Both the position numbers and the translations under genes were made by a program. Below, piece by piece: positions 44,342-53,005 of a stretch of 60,485 nt of DNA (positions are counted from its first letter, which is position 1; each line of letters opens with the position of its first letter). The DNA is from Actinomycetota bacterium (GTDB lineage: Bacteria > Actinomycetota > Actinomycetes > S36-B12), in assembly GCA_016870515.1 (NCBI GenBank), contig VGBL01000009.1, positions 1 through 60,485 of the forward strand, given 5' to 3'. Below the pieces are notes generated by a model. The model saw nothing but the letters and a program-made list of their open reading frames with translations, searched no databases and was not told where the DNA came from.

Positions 44342-45230
44342 CGGCCACCCAGGCGAAGCCAGCCTCGCGCGCGACCTCGTGGTCCTCGCGGTACTTCAGG
44401 ACGGCGCCGAGAGTGCGCTGAACTGCATCGGCATCGAAGTCCTGGACGCCGAGGAGAATCGCCGCGTGCACCCAGTCGATCGCCTCGGCGATGCCCGGGG
44501 GCTTTTGGACGTCCAGCGTGCGCAGCCGCGCGACTGCTGCGGCGATGTCCGAGACGAGGGTCTGGTCGGCTTCGGGCACCCGCATACGCACGATCTCGGT
44601 GGCGTGCTCGAGCGAGGGGTAGTCGATCCAGTGGTAGAGGCAGCGTCGCTTCAAGGCGTCGTGCAGGTCGCGAGTGCGATTGGACGTCAGGATGACGATG
44701 GGCTTGTGGTGGGCGCGAAGGGTGCCGATTTCGGGAATCGTCACCGCCGACTCGGCCAGGAGCTCGAAGAGGAAAGCCTCGAATTCCTCGTCGGCGCGAT
44801 CCACCTCGTCAATGAGGAGTACCGCCGGGCGCGGCCCGCGGTGCTCGATCGCCTGCAGAAGGGGCCGTTGCACCAGGTATTCGCGCCCGAACAGGCTCGT
44901 CTCGGCCACGTCGTCACCGCGCGCCTCGGCCACGCGGATGCCGAGGAGCTGGCGCGGATAGTTCCACTCGTAGAGCGCCTCAGAGGCATCGATGCCCTCG
45001 AAGCACTGCAGGCGGATGAGAGGGGTCTGCAGGATCTCGGCGAGTGCCTTTGCGGATTGGGTCTTTCCCACGCCGGCCTCGCCCTCGAGCAGCAGCGGCT
45101 GCGGGAGGCGAACGGCGCAGAAGAGCGCGGTCGCGAGGCCCGGCTCGGCGAGGTAGCCGGCGTCGGCAAGTCGGGTCTGCAGCGAGGGGATGTTGGGCAG
45201 CAGATCGGCCAGATCGTCGTCGGGGTGCAT
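44334..45230 (-). CDS. coxD: MoxR-type AAA+ ATPase CoxD-like
   Basis: 298 aa. Walker A GEAGVGKTQSA, Walker B AVLLIDEVDRADEEF, sensor 1 ILTSNRTRDLHDALKRRCLYHWIDY with the arginine finger region, and a C-terminal lid with ILLGVQDF. It is a MoxR-family chaperone ATPase that pairs with a VWA protein; in carbon monoxide dehydrogenase clusters this pair is CoxD-CoxE, needed for active-site assembly. It follows the XdhC-YHS gene by 6 nt. Confidence 0.92.
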   Translation of the reverse strand: MHPDDDLADLLPNIPSLQTRLADAGYLAEPGLATALFCAVRLPQPLLLEGEAGVGKTQSAKALAEILQTPLIRLQCFEGIDASEALYEWNYPRQLLGIRVAEARGDDVAETSLFGREYLVQRPLLQAIEHRGPRPAVLLIDEVDRADEEFEAFLFELLAESAVTIPEIGTLRAHHKPIVILTSNRTRDLHDALKRRCLYHWIDYPSLEHATEIVRMRVPEADQTLVSDIAAAVARLRTLDVQKPPGIAEAIDWVHAAILLGVQDFDADAVQRTLGAVLKYREDHEVAREAGFAWVAGA

Positions 45231-45236
45231 GCTGAC

Positions 45237-46130
45237 CTAGGAGCTCGCGAAGGCCGACGGATTGGCAACGAATCGGTCGAGGCATCCCTGGCAGCAGAAC
45301 CACCAGGTCGTGCCCTCGACCTCGGCATGCAGGGAACTCGACACCGTGACCACGTCCATGTGGCAGACCGGATCTACGGCCGTGCCGACGGATGGCGCGG
45401 CAGCCTCGCGAGGCTGCTTGCCGCGATTGGCGATGATCTCGGCCAGGATCGACAGCGCGACCTCCTCTGCGGTGCGCGCTCCGATGTCTAGTCCGGCCGG
45501 GGTGCGTATGCGCGCCTTCTCGGCGTAGCTGAGATCGAGGGCCTGCAAGACAGCAGCGCCGCGCTTGCGACTGGCGACGAGCCCGACGTAGGGGACACCG
45601 GACCGCACGGCGGCTTCGAGAACCGTCTCCTCGCCGTTGCCATGCGAGGCGACGACGACGGCTTCGGTGGTCGATAGGTCGCCAGCATCGGCCGCGTCCC
45701 ATGTCTGGACGTCGTAGCCGAGTGAGTCGCCCACCTGGGCGAGGGCGACGCCGATCGGCGTCGTTCCCTGCACGCGTACGAGCGGAGCGGGCAGCACGGG
45801 TTCCATGAAGATCTCCAGGGTCCCCCCCGACTGGCAGGGGTTGTGCACGACGGTCTTGCCGGGTTGATCGGGCTCGGGGCTGGGAGCGATGCGCAGGAGG
45901 GTGCTCTCACGGCTGTTGAGGACGGCGAGGCCCTGCGCGCGCAACGTCGCCAGGGCACATTGACCACCAACAAACCCCTCGATCGTTCCATCAGCGAGCA
46001 CGATCGCTTCGTCGCCCGGCTTGGCCGAAGTAGGTCGCTCGGCGAGCACGACGCGGGCGTGCACGAACGGGACACGCTCGCGACGGAGGCGATCGGTGGT
46101 CGCGCGAAGAGCGCGTGAGTTGGCGTTCAT
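45237..46130 (-). CDS. XdhC/CoxF-type maturation factor with C-terminal YHS domain
   Basis: 297 aa. The XdhC N-terminal segment carries GFVGGQCALATL and NPCQSGGTLEIFMEP; the Rossmann-like part has DVQTWDAADAGD, VVASHGNGEETVLEAAV, and GLDIGARTAEEVALSILAEI. Residues 253-297 form an added YHS-type metal domain: DPVCHMDV, then FCCQGCLDRF, giving C256, C279, C280 and C283. XdhC proteins bind molybdenum cofactor and take part in its sulfuration and delivery. The appended Cys-rich domain may handle copper or another soft metal. Confidence 0.85.
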   Translation of the reverse strand: MNANSRALRATTDRLRRERVPFVHARVVLAERPTSAKPGDEAIVLADGTIEGFVGGQCALATLRAQGLAVLNSRESTLLRIAPSPEPDQPGKTVVHNPCQSGGTLEIFMEPVLPAPLVRVQGTTPIGVALAQVGDSLGYDVQTWDAADAGDLSTTEAVVVASHGNGEETVLEAAVRSGVPYVGLVASRKRGAAVLQALDLSYAEKARIRTPAGLDIGARTAEEVALSILAEIIANRGKQPREAAAPSVGTAVDPVCHMDVVTVSSSLHAEVEGTTWWFCCQGCLDRFVANPSAFASS

Positions 46131-46148
46131 GGCCGCTTCGCTCCGCGC

Positions 46149-46781
46149 CTAGCCTCGACGCCGTGCGATGAGCCAGATGATGCCGATTAAGGCCACGACG
46201 GCGATGAGGGCGGGAATAGCGCGCTTCAGGACGGGGGTACCGGCCGTGCCGAGCAGGTCGATGCTGTCGGCGACCTGGGGGAGCTGGGCCGGCGTTGCCG
46301 ATCCCGTGGAGTCGGATGCACAGGAGGCGGCGGCACCGGCAGCCATCGTCGCGGCGAGGTTGGCTGAGAACTGCTCGATGATGCGGCCGGCCACGTCCTG
46401 CATGACCCCCCGGCCGAACTGGGCAGGCTTGCCCGTGACGGTCAGGTCGGTGACGACGTCGACCCGGGTCTGGTTGGGGCCCTCGCAGACTAGTTGGCAG
46501 GTGACCAGTGCCGAGGCGGTGCCGGAGCCGCGGGTCTCCTTGCCGGTGCCCTCGATGACCGCCTTGTGCTCGACTTCGTTCTTCTCGAGGAACCGGGCCT
46601 TGCCGCCGTAGGTCATGTTGACGGGGCCGAGCTTGACCTTGACCGACCCGGTGAAGTCGTCGCCGTGGACGGACTCGAGGGTGGCCCCGGGCATGCAGGG
46701 CGCGATGGCCTCGACGTCGAGGAGGGTCCGCCAGGCAGTGTTGAGGTCGGCCGGAACGACGAACGAGTTATTGAGGTCCAT
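46149..46781 (-). CDS. coxG: CoxG-family SRPBCC protein with membrane anchor
   Basis: 210 aa. SRPBCC/START-like domain at about 1-150: NSFVVPADLNTAWRTLLD, IAPCMPGATLE, FGRGVMQDVAGRIIEQFS. A Ser/Ala linker follows, then one C-terminal helix (IPALIAVVALIGIIWLIARRRG) that anchors it to the membrane facing the cytoplasm. CoxG is associated with membrane attachment of carbon monoxide dehydrogenase. It is the first gene of the coxG-XdhC-coxD-coxE-moaB run, divergent from moaD with 77 nt between. Confidence 0.9.
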   Translation of the reverse strand: MDLNNSFVVPADLNTAWRTLLDVEAIAPCMPGATLESVHGDDFTGSVKVKLGPVNMTYGGKARFLEKNEVEHKAVIEGTGKETRGSGTASALVTCQLVCEGPNQTRVDVVTDLTVTGKPAQFGRGVMQDVAGRIIEQFSANLAATMAAGAAASCASDSTGSATPAQLPQVADSIDLLGTAGTPVLKRAIPALIAVVALIGIIWLIARRRG

Positions 46782-46858
46782 TGACGACTCCCGAGAGGCG
46801 ACCGGTGATGCTGTGGGGCCAGCATCACACGCCCCTTCTGACCCTGGACACTAGACCC

Positions 46859-47113
46859 ATGACCGCCGCACCGCGACCCGTCGAGGTCCACCTCTATGCG
46901 GCGGCTCGCTCGGCGGCGGGCGTGAAGGTCTTCGAGGCGAGCCCGGGGACCCTCGGCGAGGTGCTCTCGCAGGCAACTGCTGCGTACCCGGGCCTCGGAC
47001 CGGTGCTCGAGCGGTGCTCGACGCTTGTTGACGGGGTTGCGACCGGCGAGGCAGATGTGTGCGTGGGGCCCGGCGCGCGCGTCGACGTCCTGCCGCCCTT
47101 CGCCGGTGGTTAG
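46859..47113 (+). CDS. moaD: Molybdopterin synthase small subunit MoaD
   Basis: 84-aa ubiquitin-fold sulfur carrier. VEVHLYAAARSAAGVK is the N-terminal strand pattern and the chain ends PPFAGG, the double Gly that is thiocarboxylated before sulfur transfer to the dithiolene. It faces moaA tail to tail with 3 nt between. MoaE is encoded upstream of moaA on the other strand. Confidence 0.9.
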   Translation: MTAAPRPVEVHLYAAARSAAGVKVFEASPGTLGEVLSQATAAYPGLGPVLERCSTLVDGVATGEADVCVGPGARVDVLPPFAGG

Positions 47114-47116
47114 GGC

Positions 47117-48130
47117 CTAACCGCCGATCGCGCTCATCGGGCGCTGCGGCTGGATGAACGCTGGATCGTCGATCCCGTGGCCGGGAAGTTTGGCGGCCAC
47201 GCTGGCGTGCAGTCGGGCTCGGATGCCGGTCCGAACCTCGTCTTCTAACAGTGCCGGATCGCGCAGGATCGCGCGAAGGTCGGTCTCGTCGCGAGCGAAC
47301 AGGCAGTTGCGCAGCTGGCCGTCGGCGGTCAGTCGCATGCGATCGCAATTGCCGCAGAATGGGCGGGTAACGCTCGCGATGATCCCGACGGTCTCGGGGC
47401 CACCATTGACGAAGAATTCCTCGGCGGGAGCGGATCCACGCACGGGGACCGGCGAAAGATTGAAAACAGACGATAGGTCGTCGAGAATCTGCTCCGCCGT
47501 GATCATGCGCGCTCGGTTCCACAGGCCACCGGCGTCGAGGGGCATCTGCTCGATGAAGCGCAGTCGCCAGCCCTCGTCGAGCGCCCGACGGAGCATGGGC
47601 ACTGCCTCGTCGTCGTTGACTCCCGGCATGAGCACGGCGTTGACCTTGACCGGCGCGAGGCCGGCGGCCTTGGCAGCGGCCAGGCCGGCGAGGACGTCAT
47701 CGAGGCGGTCGCGGTGTGTCATCTTCTTGAAACGCTCGCGATCGAGGGTGTCGAGGCTGATGTTGACGCGCTCGAGGCCCGCGTCGCGAAGGGCGCCGGC
47801 CTGAGCCGCGAGGCGGAGGCCGTTGGTGGTGATGGAGACCCGTGGCTGGCGGGGCAGGGAGTTGATCCGGCGTACGACGTCGACGGCGTCGGGGCGCAGG
47901 AGGGGCTCGCCGCCGGTAAGGCGTACCTGGTCAATGCCCTCGTCGATGGCAACCTCGAGCACGGTCATGAGCTCGTCGGTCGTGAGAAGCTCGGCACTGG
48001 GGATCCAGTCGGCGAAGTCGGCCGGCATGCAGTAGGTGCAGCGAAGCGAGCATCTGTCGGTCAGGGACACGCGCAGATCGCGGTGGCCACGACCGAAGGT
48101 GTCGACGAGGCGTGTCTCGTGCTGGCTCAT
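47117..48130 (-). CDS. moaA: GTP 3',8-cyclase MoaA
   Basis: 337-aa radical SAM enzyme performing the first step of molybdopterin synthesis. The SAM cluster motif is CSLRCTYC (CxxxCxxC), followed by LTGGEPLLR and NISLDTLD. The C-terminal cluster is CGNCDRMRLTADGQLRNCLF. The chain ends in Gly-Gly, as required in this family. The ATG at 48130 overlaps the moaE stop as ATGA. The partner MoaC is not in the window. Confidence 0.95.
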   Translation of the reverse strand: MSQHETRLVDTFGRGHRDLRVSLTDRCSLRCTYCMPADFADWIPSAELLTTDELMTVLEVAIDEGIDQVRLTGGEPLLRPDAVDVVRRINSLPRQPRVSITTNGLRLAAQAGALRDAGLERVNISLDTLDRERFKKMTHRDRLDDVLAGLAAAKAAGLAPVKVNAVLMPGVNDDEAVPMLRRALDEGWRLRFIEQMPLDAGGLWNRARMITAEQILDDLSSVFNLSPVPVRGSAPAEEFFVNGGPETVGIIASVTRPFCGNCDRMRLTADGQLRNCLFARDETDLRAILRDPALLEDEVRTGIRARLHASVAAKLPGHGIDDPAFIQPQRPMSAIGG

Positions 48131-48606
48131 GCGCAGTTCACCCACTCGTCGCTGCCGTCTTCAAAGTATTGATGCTTCCACACGGGAAGGCGAGCCTTCA
48201 CCTCGTCGACGAGAGCAGTGCAGGCCGCGAACGCCTCACCGCGGTGTGCCGCACTCACGGCAGCCGCCAGGGCGCAATCCCCGATCGCCAGCGGGCCAAC
48301 TCGATGGATGACCGCGAGCGCGATGACGTCGTAGCGGACCGCGACGTCGGCCGCGACGTCGGAGAGCACCTGGGCGGCGCTCTCGTGGGCCTCGTATTCG
48401 AGTCGCTCGACCACGCGGCCGTGGTCGTGGTCGCGCACGTCGCCGGAGAAGGTCACGGTGGCCCCGGCGGAGGTGTCGCTGACGAGGGCGGCCGTGGCCG
48501 CGGCGGAGATCGGCTCGCTGACCACGTCGGCGAGGCGAACGATGGGGCCCGGCGCAGGTGCGAAGCCGGCCCCATCAGCCTTCCTCGGTTCGCCTCTTGT
48601 CAGCAT
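48127..48606 (-). CDS. moaE: Molybdopterin synthase large subunit MoaE
   Basis: 159 aa. GATVTFSGDVRDHDHGRVVERLEYEAH, HRVGPLAIGD, SAAHRGEAF and the catalytic Lys region ARLPVWKHQYFEDGSDEWV are all typical. It takes sulfur from MoaD thiocarboxylate to form the dithiolene. ATG at 48606 is preferred over one 36 nt upstream. Coupled to moaA by an ATGA overlap. Confidence 0.94.
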   Translation of the reverse strand: MLTRGEPRKADGAGFAPAPGPIVRLADVVSEPISAAATAALVSDTSAGATVTFSGDVRDHDHGRVVERLEYEAHESAAQVLSDVAADVAVRYDVIALAVIHRVGPLAIGDCALAAAVSAAHRGEAFAACTALVDEVKARLPVWKHQYFEDGSDEWVNCA

Positions 48607-48669
48607 TGGGCCATTATTAATGTCACCGTTTCGTCCTGCCACACAGGTTCACCGAAAGGGGGCCGGGAC

Positions 48670-49782
48670 ATGCGCGAGATCCTCGCCGAATTGGCTGCCG
48701 CCTATGAGCGGCGGGAGCCGTGCGCCATGGCCACCGTCGTGCGCACCTGGCGATCGGCCCCGCGCCCCGCCGGCGCTTCGATGATGGTGACCAGGGGGGG
48801 CGAGGCCGTCGGCTCCGTTAGCGGCGGCTGCGTCGAGGGAGCGCTCTTCGACCTCGGCCACGAGGTGCTCGACGACGGCGTTCCCAGGTTTGAGACCTAC
48901 GGCGTCAGCGACGACGACGCCTTTGCCGTCGGCCTCACGTGCGGTGGCATCCTCGAGGTGTTCGTCGAGCAGGTCACGCCTAAGACGTGGCCTGAGCTCC
49001 CCGGAATCGTGCGCAGTGTCGAGGCGGAGGAGCCCGTCGCCATTGCCACCGTCGTGCGCGGCCCTGATGGCGCGGCGTTGGGCCGGCACATCGTCATCCG
49101 CCCCGGCGCGACCGAGGGAAGCCTCGGGACCGAACGCCTCGATGCCACCGTCGGCGCAGACGCACTCGGCATGCTCGAGTCCGGCACCACGGGCTTCCTG
49201 CACTACGGTCCCGAAGGCGAGCGGCTCGGCGACGGACTCGACGTCTTCGTCATGAGCCTGGCACCCCCACCGCGCATGTACATCTTCGGCGCCATCGACT
49301 TCTCGGCTGCTCTGTGCCGCGTGGGCAAGGTGCTTGGCTTCCGCGTCACGGTGTGCGATGCGCGCGAGATCTTCGCCACGCCTCGTCGGTTCCCCGAGGC
49401 CGATGAGGTGGTTGTCGACTGGCCGCACCGCTGGCTGGTCGGCCAGCCGGTCGACCAGCGCACGGTGATCTGCGTACTCACCCATGACCCCAAGTTCGAT
49501 GTCCCCGCCCTCGAGGTCGCGCTGCGCACCAATGCGGGTTACGTCGGTGCGATGGGGTCGCGACGTACGCATGAGGACCGTCTGCGGCGCCTCAAGGAGG
49601 CTGGCATGACCGACGAGGAACTTGCCCGCCTGCACTCTCCAATTGGTCTCGACCTGGGCGCGCGCACGCCGGAGGAGACGGCGATCTCCATCGCGGCCGA
49701 GGTGATCCAGGACCGCTGGGGCGGCTCGGGACATCGCCTCACTGCGACGTCGGGCCCGATCCATCCGGGAGCACCGCGCTAG
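48670..49782 (+). CDS. XdhC/CoxI-family molybdenum-hydroxylase maturation protein
   Basis: 370 aa. The XdhC-CoxI N-terminal domain has ERREPCAMATVVRTWRSAPRPAG, SVSGGCVEGALF and LTCGGILEVFVE (Cys ligands of the cofactor site). The C-terminal Rossmann domain has RMYIFGAIDFSAALCRVGK, YVGAMGSRRTHEDRL and GLDLGARTPEETAISIAAEV. It lacks the YHS domain of the other XdhC in this island. It overlaps the next gene by one nucleotide, so the pair forms an operon for cofactor loading. Confidence 0.9.
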   Translation: MREILAELAAAYERREPCAMATVVRTWRSAPRPAGASMMVTRGGEAVGSVSGGCVEGALFDLGHEVLDDGVPRFETYGVSDDDAFAVGLTCGGILEVFVEQVTPKTWPELPGIVRSVEAEEPVAIATVVRGPDGAALGRHIVIRPGATEGSLGTERLDATVGADALGMLESGTTGFLHYGPEGERLGDGLDVFVMSLAPPPRMYIFGAIDFSAALCRVGKVLGFRVTVCDAREIFATPRRFPEADEVVVDWPHRWLVGQPVDQRTVICVLTHDPKFDVPALEVALRTNAGYVGAMGSRRTHEDRLRRLKEAGMTDEELARLHSPIGLDLGARTPEETAISIAAEVIQDRWGGSGHRLTATSGPIHPGAPR

Positions 49783-50324
49783 TGCCGACCGCCGGCCTCG
49801 TGCTCGCCGCCGGCGAGGGCCGACGTTTCGGCGGCCCGAAGGCGCCGGCCGTCGTCGATGGCGAGCGCCTGGTGGATCGCGCCGTGCGCGTCCTGCGCGA
49901 AGGCGGATGCGACCCGATCGTGGTTGTGCTCGGCGCGTGGGTGGGCGAGGTGCCCGGGGCCCAGATCGTCGTCAACGACGAGTGGCTCGAGGGAATGGGG
50001 TCGTCGCTGCGCGCTGGATTGGCAGCCCTTGATGCTGATCGTGTTGTCGTCACGCTCGTCGACCTGCCCGGCATGTCAGCCGAAGCGATCCGGCGGTTCG
50101 TCAACTCGCCGTCCCGCTTGGCGCAGGGTGCTTTCGGCGGCGAGCGCGGTCATCCGGTCGTCATTGGGTCCGAGCATATCGACGGAGTCGTGCGAGCCGC
50201 ACGCCGTGATAAAGGAGCGCGTGACTACCTACGCGAGCATGCGGCAGAGGTCAGCGTCATCGAGATCGGCGACGTCGCATCGGGCGAAGACCTCGACGAA
50301 CCCCGGCCACTCAACGGGTCCTAG
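49782..50324 (+). CDS. MobA-like molybdenum cofactor cytidylyltransferase (MocA type)
   Basis: 180-aa nucleotidyltransferase. GLVLAAGEGRRFGGPKAP is the nucleotide-binding loop with the conserved Lys, followed by MGSSLRAGLAAL and VVVTLVDLPGMSAEAIRRFV, then GHPVVIG. MocA-type enzymes make the cytosine dinucleotide form of the cofactor used by xanthine oxidase-family enzymes, which fits the cox-type neighbours. The 3' end overlaps the acyl-CoA dehydrogenase gene tail to tail by 4 nt. Confidence 0.88.
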   Translation: MPTAGLVLAAGEGRRFGGPKAPAVVDGERLVDRAVRVLREGGCDPIVVVLGAWVGEVPGAQIVVNDEWLEGMGSSLRAGLAALDADRVVVTLVDLPGMSAEAIRRFVNSPSRLAQGAFGGERGHPVVIGSEHIDGVVRAARRDKGARDYLREHAAEVSVIEIGDVASGEDLDEPRPLNGS

Positions 50325-51496
50325 AGACCGAGGGTGCGGGCGATGACGAGTAATTGGACCTCGCTCGCGCCCTCGACCACGCGAAGCATCCGCAGGTGGC
50401 GCTGGACGCGCTCGACCGGCCCCTCGCGCATGATGCCCATGCCGCCGAAGACCTGAACCGCGCGATCGGCAACCTCGAAGGCCGTTTCGGTCGCGTAGTA
50501 CTTGGTGATCGACGCGTCGCCCATGACACCGAGGGCATCGCCCTCGGTGTCGACGCGCCAGGCGAGGTGGTAGACGAGCCAGCGGATCGCCTCGATGTCG
50601 GCCTTGCTGCGCGCCAGTGGGAATGACACCCCCTGATTCTTCGCCAGGGGCCTGCCGAAGGCCGTGCGCTTCTGCGCGTGATCGATCGCGGCATCGAGCG
50701 CCCACTCGGCCAGGCCGAGCGACTGCGCTCCGATGTAGGCGCGGCCGGAATTGAGAAACGTCATCGCCTCGAAGAAGCCCATGCCGACCTCGCCGATCAC
50801 GTGGTCGACCGGCACTCGTGCGTCGTCGAAGTACAGCTCAGCCGGGTGCGAATCGGAGAGGTTCCACTGCAACTTGCCGCGCCGGAACTGGTCGGCGGGC
50901 ACGACGAAGGCCGTGATGCCGCCGGCTGCTCGCTTCTCAGCGTCGGTGACCGCAAAGACGATGGCGAAGTCGGCGTGCTCGCCGTTGGTGATGTAGTGCT
51001 TGTGGCCGGTGATCACCCACTCGTCACCCTCGAGGACGGCTTTCGTGCGGATCGACTGCGCATCGCTGCCGGCCTCGGGCTCGGTGAGGGCGAAGCACAT
51101 CGTCGTCGTTCCGGCTACAACGGGGAAGACGTAGGAGTCCCACAGGTGCCGCGGCAGTTTGACTAGGAGCGGTGAGGGACCCGCCGGATTCGGCGGAGCG
51201 ATCGCTGCCAAGGCCAGTCGCATCCCCGAGCGTGCGGCATCCTCGACCAGGAGCGTCGTCCCGAGAACGGACAGGCCTTGGCCACCCGCTTCCTCCGGCA
51301 TGTAGGCCGCGTAGAAGCCCTCCTCGGCACTGCGGCGGCGGATCGACTGGACGACCGGGGCGAGACTGTCGCGGTCGGGGTACTCGCCCCAGAACTCGCG
51401 GGCGTGCTCTGCTTCCAGCGGGCGTACCTCGCGGTCGAGGAACGCGGCGAACGACTGCCGCAGGGCGATCAACTCCTCTGGGAGGGCGAAATCCAT
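50321..51496 (-). CDS. Acyl-CoA dehydrogenase
   Basis: 391-aa flavoprotein of beta-oxidation type. FALTEPEAGSDAQSI and WVITGHKHYITNG line the FAD/substrate site. KRTAFGRPLAKNQGVSF, QVFGGMGIMREGPVERVQRHLR and the catalytic Glu375 in RVVEGASEVQ complete the pattern. Substrate chain length cannot be read. It is divergent from an aldehyde dehydrogenase gene with about 50 nt between starts, suggesting a shared promoter region and perhaps a common catabolic route. Confidence 0.92.
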   Translation of the reverse strand: MDFALPEELIALRQSFAAFLDREVRPLEAEHAREFWGEYPDRDSLAPVVQSIRRRSAEEGFYAAYMPEEAGGQGLSVLGTTLLVEDAARSGMRLALAAIAPPNPAGPSPLLVKLPRHLWDSYVFPVVAGTTTMCFALTEPEAGSDAQSIRTKAVLEGDEWVITGHKHYITNGEHADFAIVFAVTDAEKRAAGGITAFVVPADQFRRGKLQWNLSDSHPAELYFDDARVPVDHVIGEVGMGFFEAMTFLNSGRAYIGAQSLGLAEWALDAAIDHAQKRTAFGRPLAKNQGVSFPLARSKADIEAIRWLVYHLAWRVDTEGDALGVMGDASITKYYATETAFEVADRAVQVFGGMGIMREGPVERVQRHLRMLRVVEGASEVQLLVIARTLGL

Positions 51497-51546
51497 GGAC
51501 GGATCCTGCCGCAGGCTCGACCGGGCCGCGCGATAGCGTCGCGCCC

Positions 51547-53004
51547 ATGAGCGATGCGACCATCCCCGGTATCGACCCGACGTCGGTGACCCCCGTGCCC
51601 TTCCTCGGCGGCTGGAGCACCGGCACCGCCTCGATCGAGGTGCGCGCCCCCTTCGACGGCGCCCTGCTGGGCTCGATCCCCGAGCTCACCCCAGGGGACG
51701 TGGACCAGGCAGTGGCCTACGCGCAGAAGGCGCTGCACGACGATCCGCTTCCGCAGTGGAAGCGCGCAGAAATTCTCGACAAGGCGGCCCTGCTCCTGGC
51801 CGAGTGTCGCGACCAGTTCGGCCAGTGCATCGCACTGGAGGCGGCCAAGCCCATCAAGACCGCGCGAGTCGAGGCCGAGCGCGCCGTCGGCACCTTCCAG
51901 TTCTCCGCTGCCGTGGCGCGCACGCTGACGGGCGAGACCGTGCCCCTCGAGGCATCGTCGGTCGGCGCGGGCAAGCTGGGCTTCGTCATCCGTGTGCCGA
52001 TCGGCGTCGTCGGCGCGATCTCCCCGTTCAACTTCCCGCTCAATTTGGTCGTGCACAAGCTGGGCCCGGCCATCGCTGCCGGATGCCCGGTGGTCCTCAA
52101 GCCCGCGTCGCAGACGCCCTTCTCAGCGATCTTGCTCGCTCGCATGCTCATCGACGAGTGCGGGCTGCCGCCGGCCTACCTGCAGATCGTCACCGGCGGC
52201 GGCACGACGGTCGGCGGCGCGCTCGTCGACAACCCCGACGTCGCGCTCATTACCTTCACGGGCTCGCCCGAGGTCGGCTGGGGGATCCGGGCGCGCGCAC
52301 CGCGCAAGCGCGTCGGCCTTGAGCTCGGCAACAACGCCCCGGTCATCATCGAGCCCGACGGCGACTGGAAGACCGCGGTCGCCAAGATCAAGGTCGCGGG
52401 CTTCTCGCACGCCGGCCAGTCGTGCATCTCCACGCAGCGCCTCTTCGTGCACGAGTCCATCGTCGACTCGGTGGCCGCGGATCTGGCCGATGCCGTTAAG
52501 GCGCTGGTCGTGGGCGATCCCATGGACGAGGCCACGGATGTCTCCGCCCTCATCTCCACGGGCGAGCGCGATCGCGTCAAGAAGTGGATCGACGAGGCGG
52601 TCGCCGATGGAGGTCGGGTCGCGTGCGGCGGGGAGATCGGCTCCGACGGCGTGCTGCAGCCCACGGTCATCATCGATGCCAAGCCTGACATGAGCGTCTG
52701 CGCACTCGAGGTCTTCGGCCCCGTGGTCGCCATCCAGTCGTACTCCGACTTCGACGCGGCCCTGCGCCTGGCCAACGACACCCGCTATGGCCTGCAGGCC
52801 GCGGTCTTCACATCAGACATCAGCAAGGCGCTGAAGGCCGTGCGCACCCTCGACTTCGGAGGCGTGCTCGTCAACGAGGTGCCGACCTGGCGCGCCGACC
52901 AGATGCCCTACGGCGGCTTACGCGACTCGGGCAACACCCGTGAGGGTCCGGCGTACTCCGTCGAGGAGATGACCGAGGAGCGGCTGGTCATCTTCCATGG
53001 GTGA
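51547..53004 (+). CDS. Aldehyde dehydrogenase family protein
   Basis: 485-aa NAD(P)-dependent aldehyde dehydrogenase. GAISPFNFPLNLVVHKLGPA, then KPASQTPFSAILLA (cofactor Lys), FTGSPEVGWGI, the catalytic Glu in LELGNN and the catalytic Cys in AGQSCISTQR; EVFGPVVAI and the C-terminal GGLRDSGNTREGP follow. The LELGNN and GQSCIST spellings occur in the glyceraldehyde-3-phosphate/ lactaldehyde-like and PhnY-like groups, so a small aldehyde substrate is plausible. ATG at 51547. Confidence 0.92.
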   Translation: MSDATIPGIDPTSVTPVPFLGGWSTGTASIEVRAPFDGALLGSIPELTPGDVDQAVAYAQKALHDDPLPQWKRAEILDKAALLLAECRDQFGQCIALEAAKPIKTARVEAERAVGTFQFSAAVARTLTGETVPLEASSVGAGKLGFVIRVPIGVVGAISPFNFPLNLVVHKLGPAIAAGCPVVLKPASQTPFSAILLARMLIDECGLPPAYLQIVTGGGTTVGGALVDNPDVALITFTGSPEVGWGIRARAPRKRVGLELGNNAPVIIEPDGDWKTAVAKIKVAGFSHAGQSCISTQRLFVHESIVDSVAADLADAVKALVVGDPMDEATDVSALISTGERDRVKKWIDEAVADGGRVACGGEIGSDGVLQPTVIIDAKPDMSVCALEVFGPVVAIQSYSDFDAALRLANDTRYGLQAAVFTSDISKALKAVRTLDFGGVLVNEVPTWRADQMPYGGLRDSGNTREGPAYSVEEMTEERLVIFHG

Positions 53005-53005
53005 G

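Noticed and set aside
46782-46858. coxG-moaD divergent spacer considered for a molybdenum-cofactor riboswitch
   Set aside because: At 77 nt it is too short for the Moco RNA motif, and the conserved stems of that motif are not present.
48112-48660. In-frame N-terminal extension of the XdhC/CoxI gene overlapping moaE
   Set aside because: XdhC homology begins at the ATG 48670; the extension is antisense to MoaE and has no conserved sequence.
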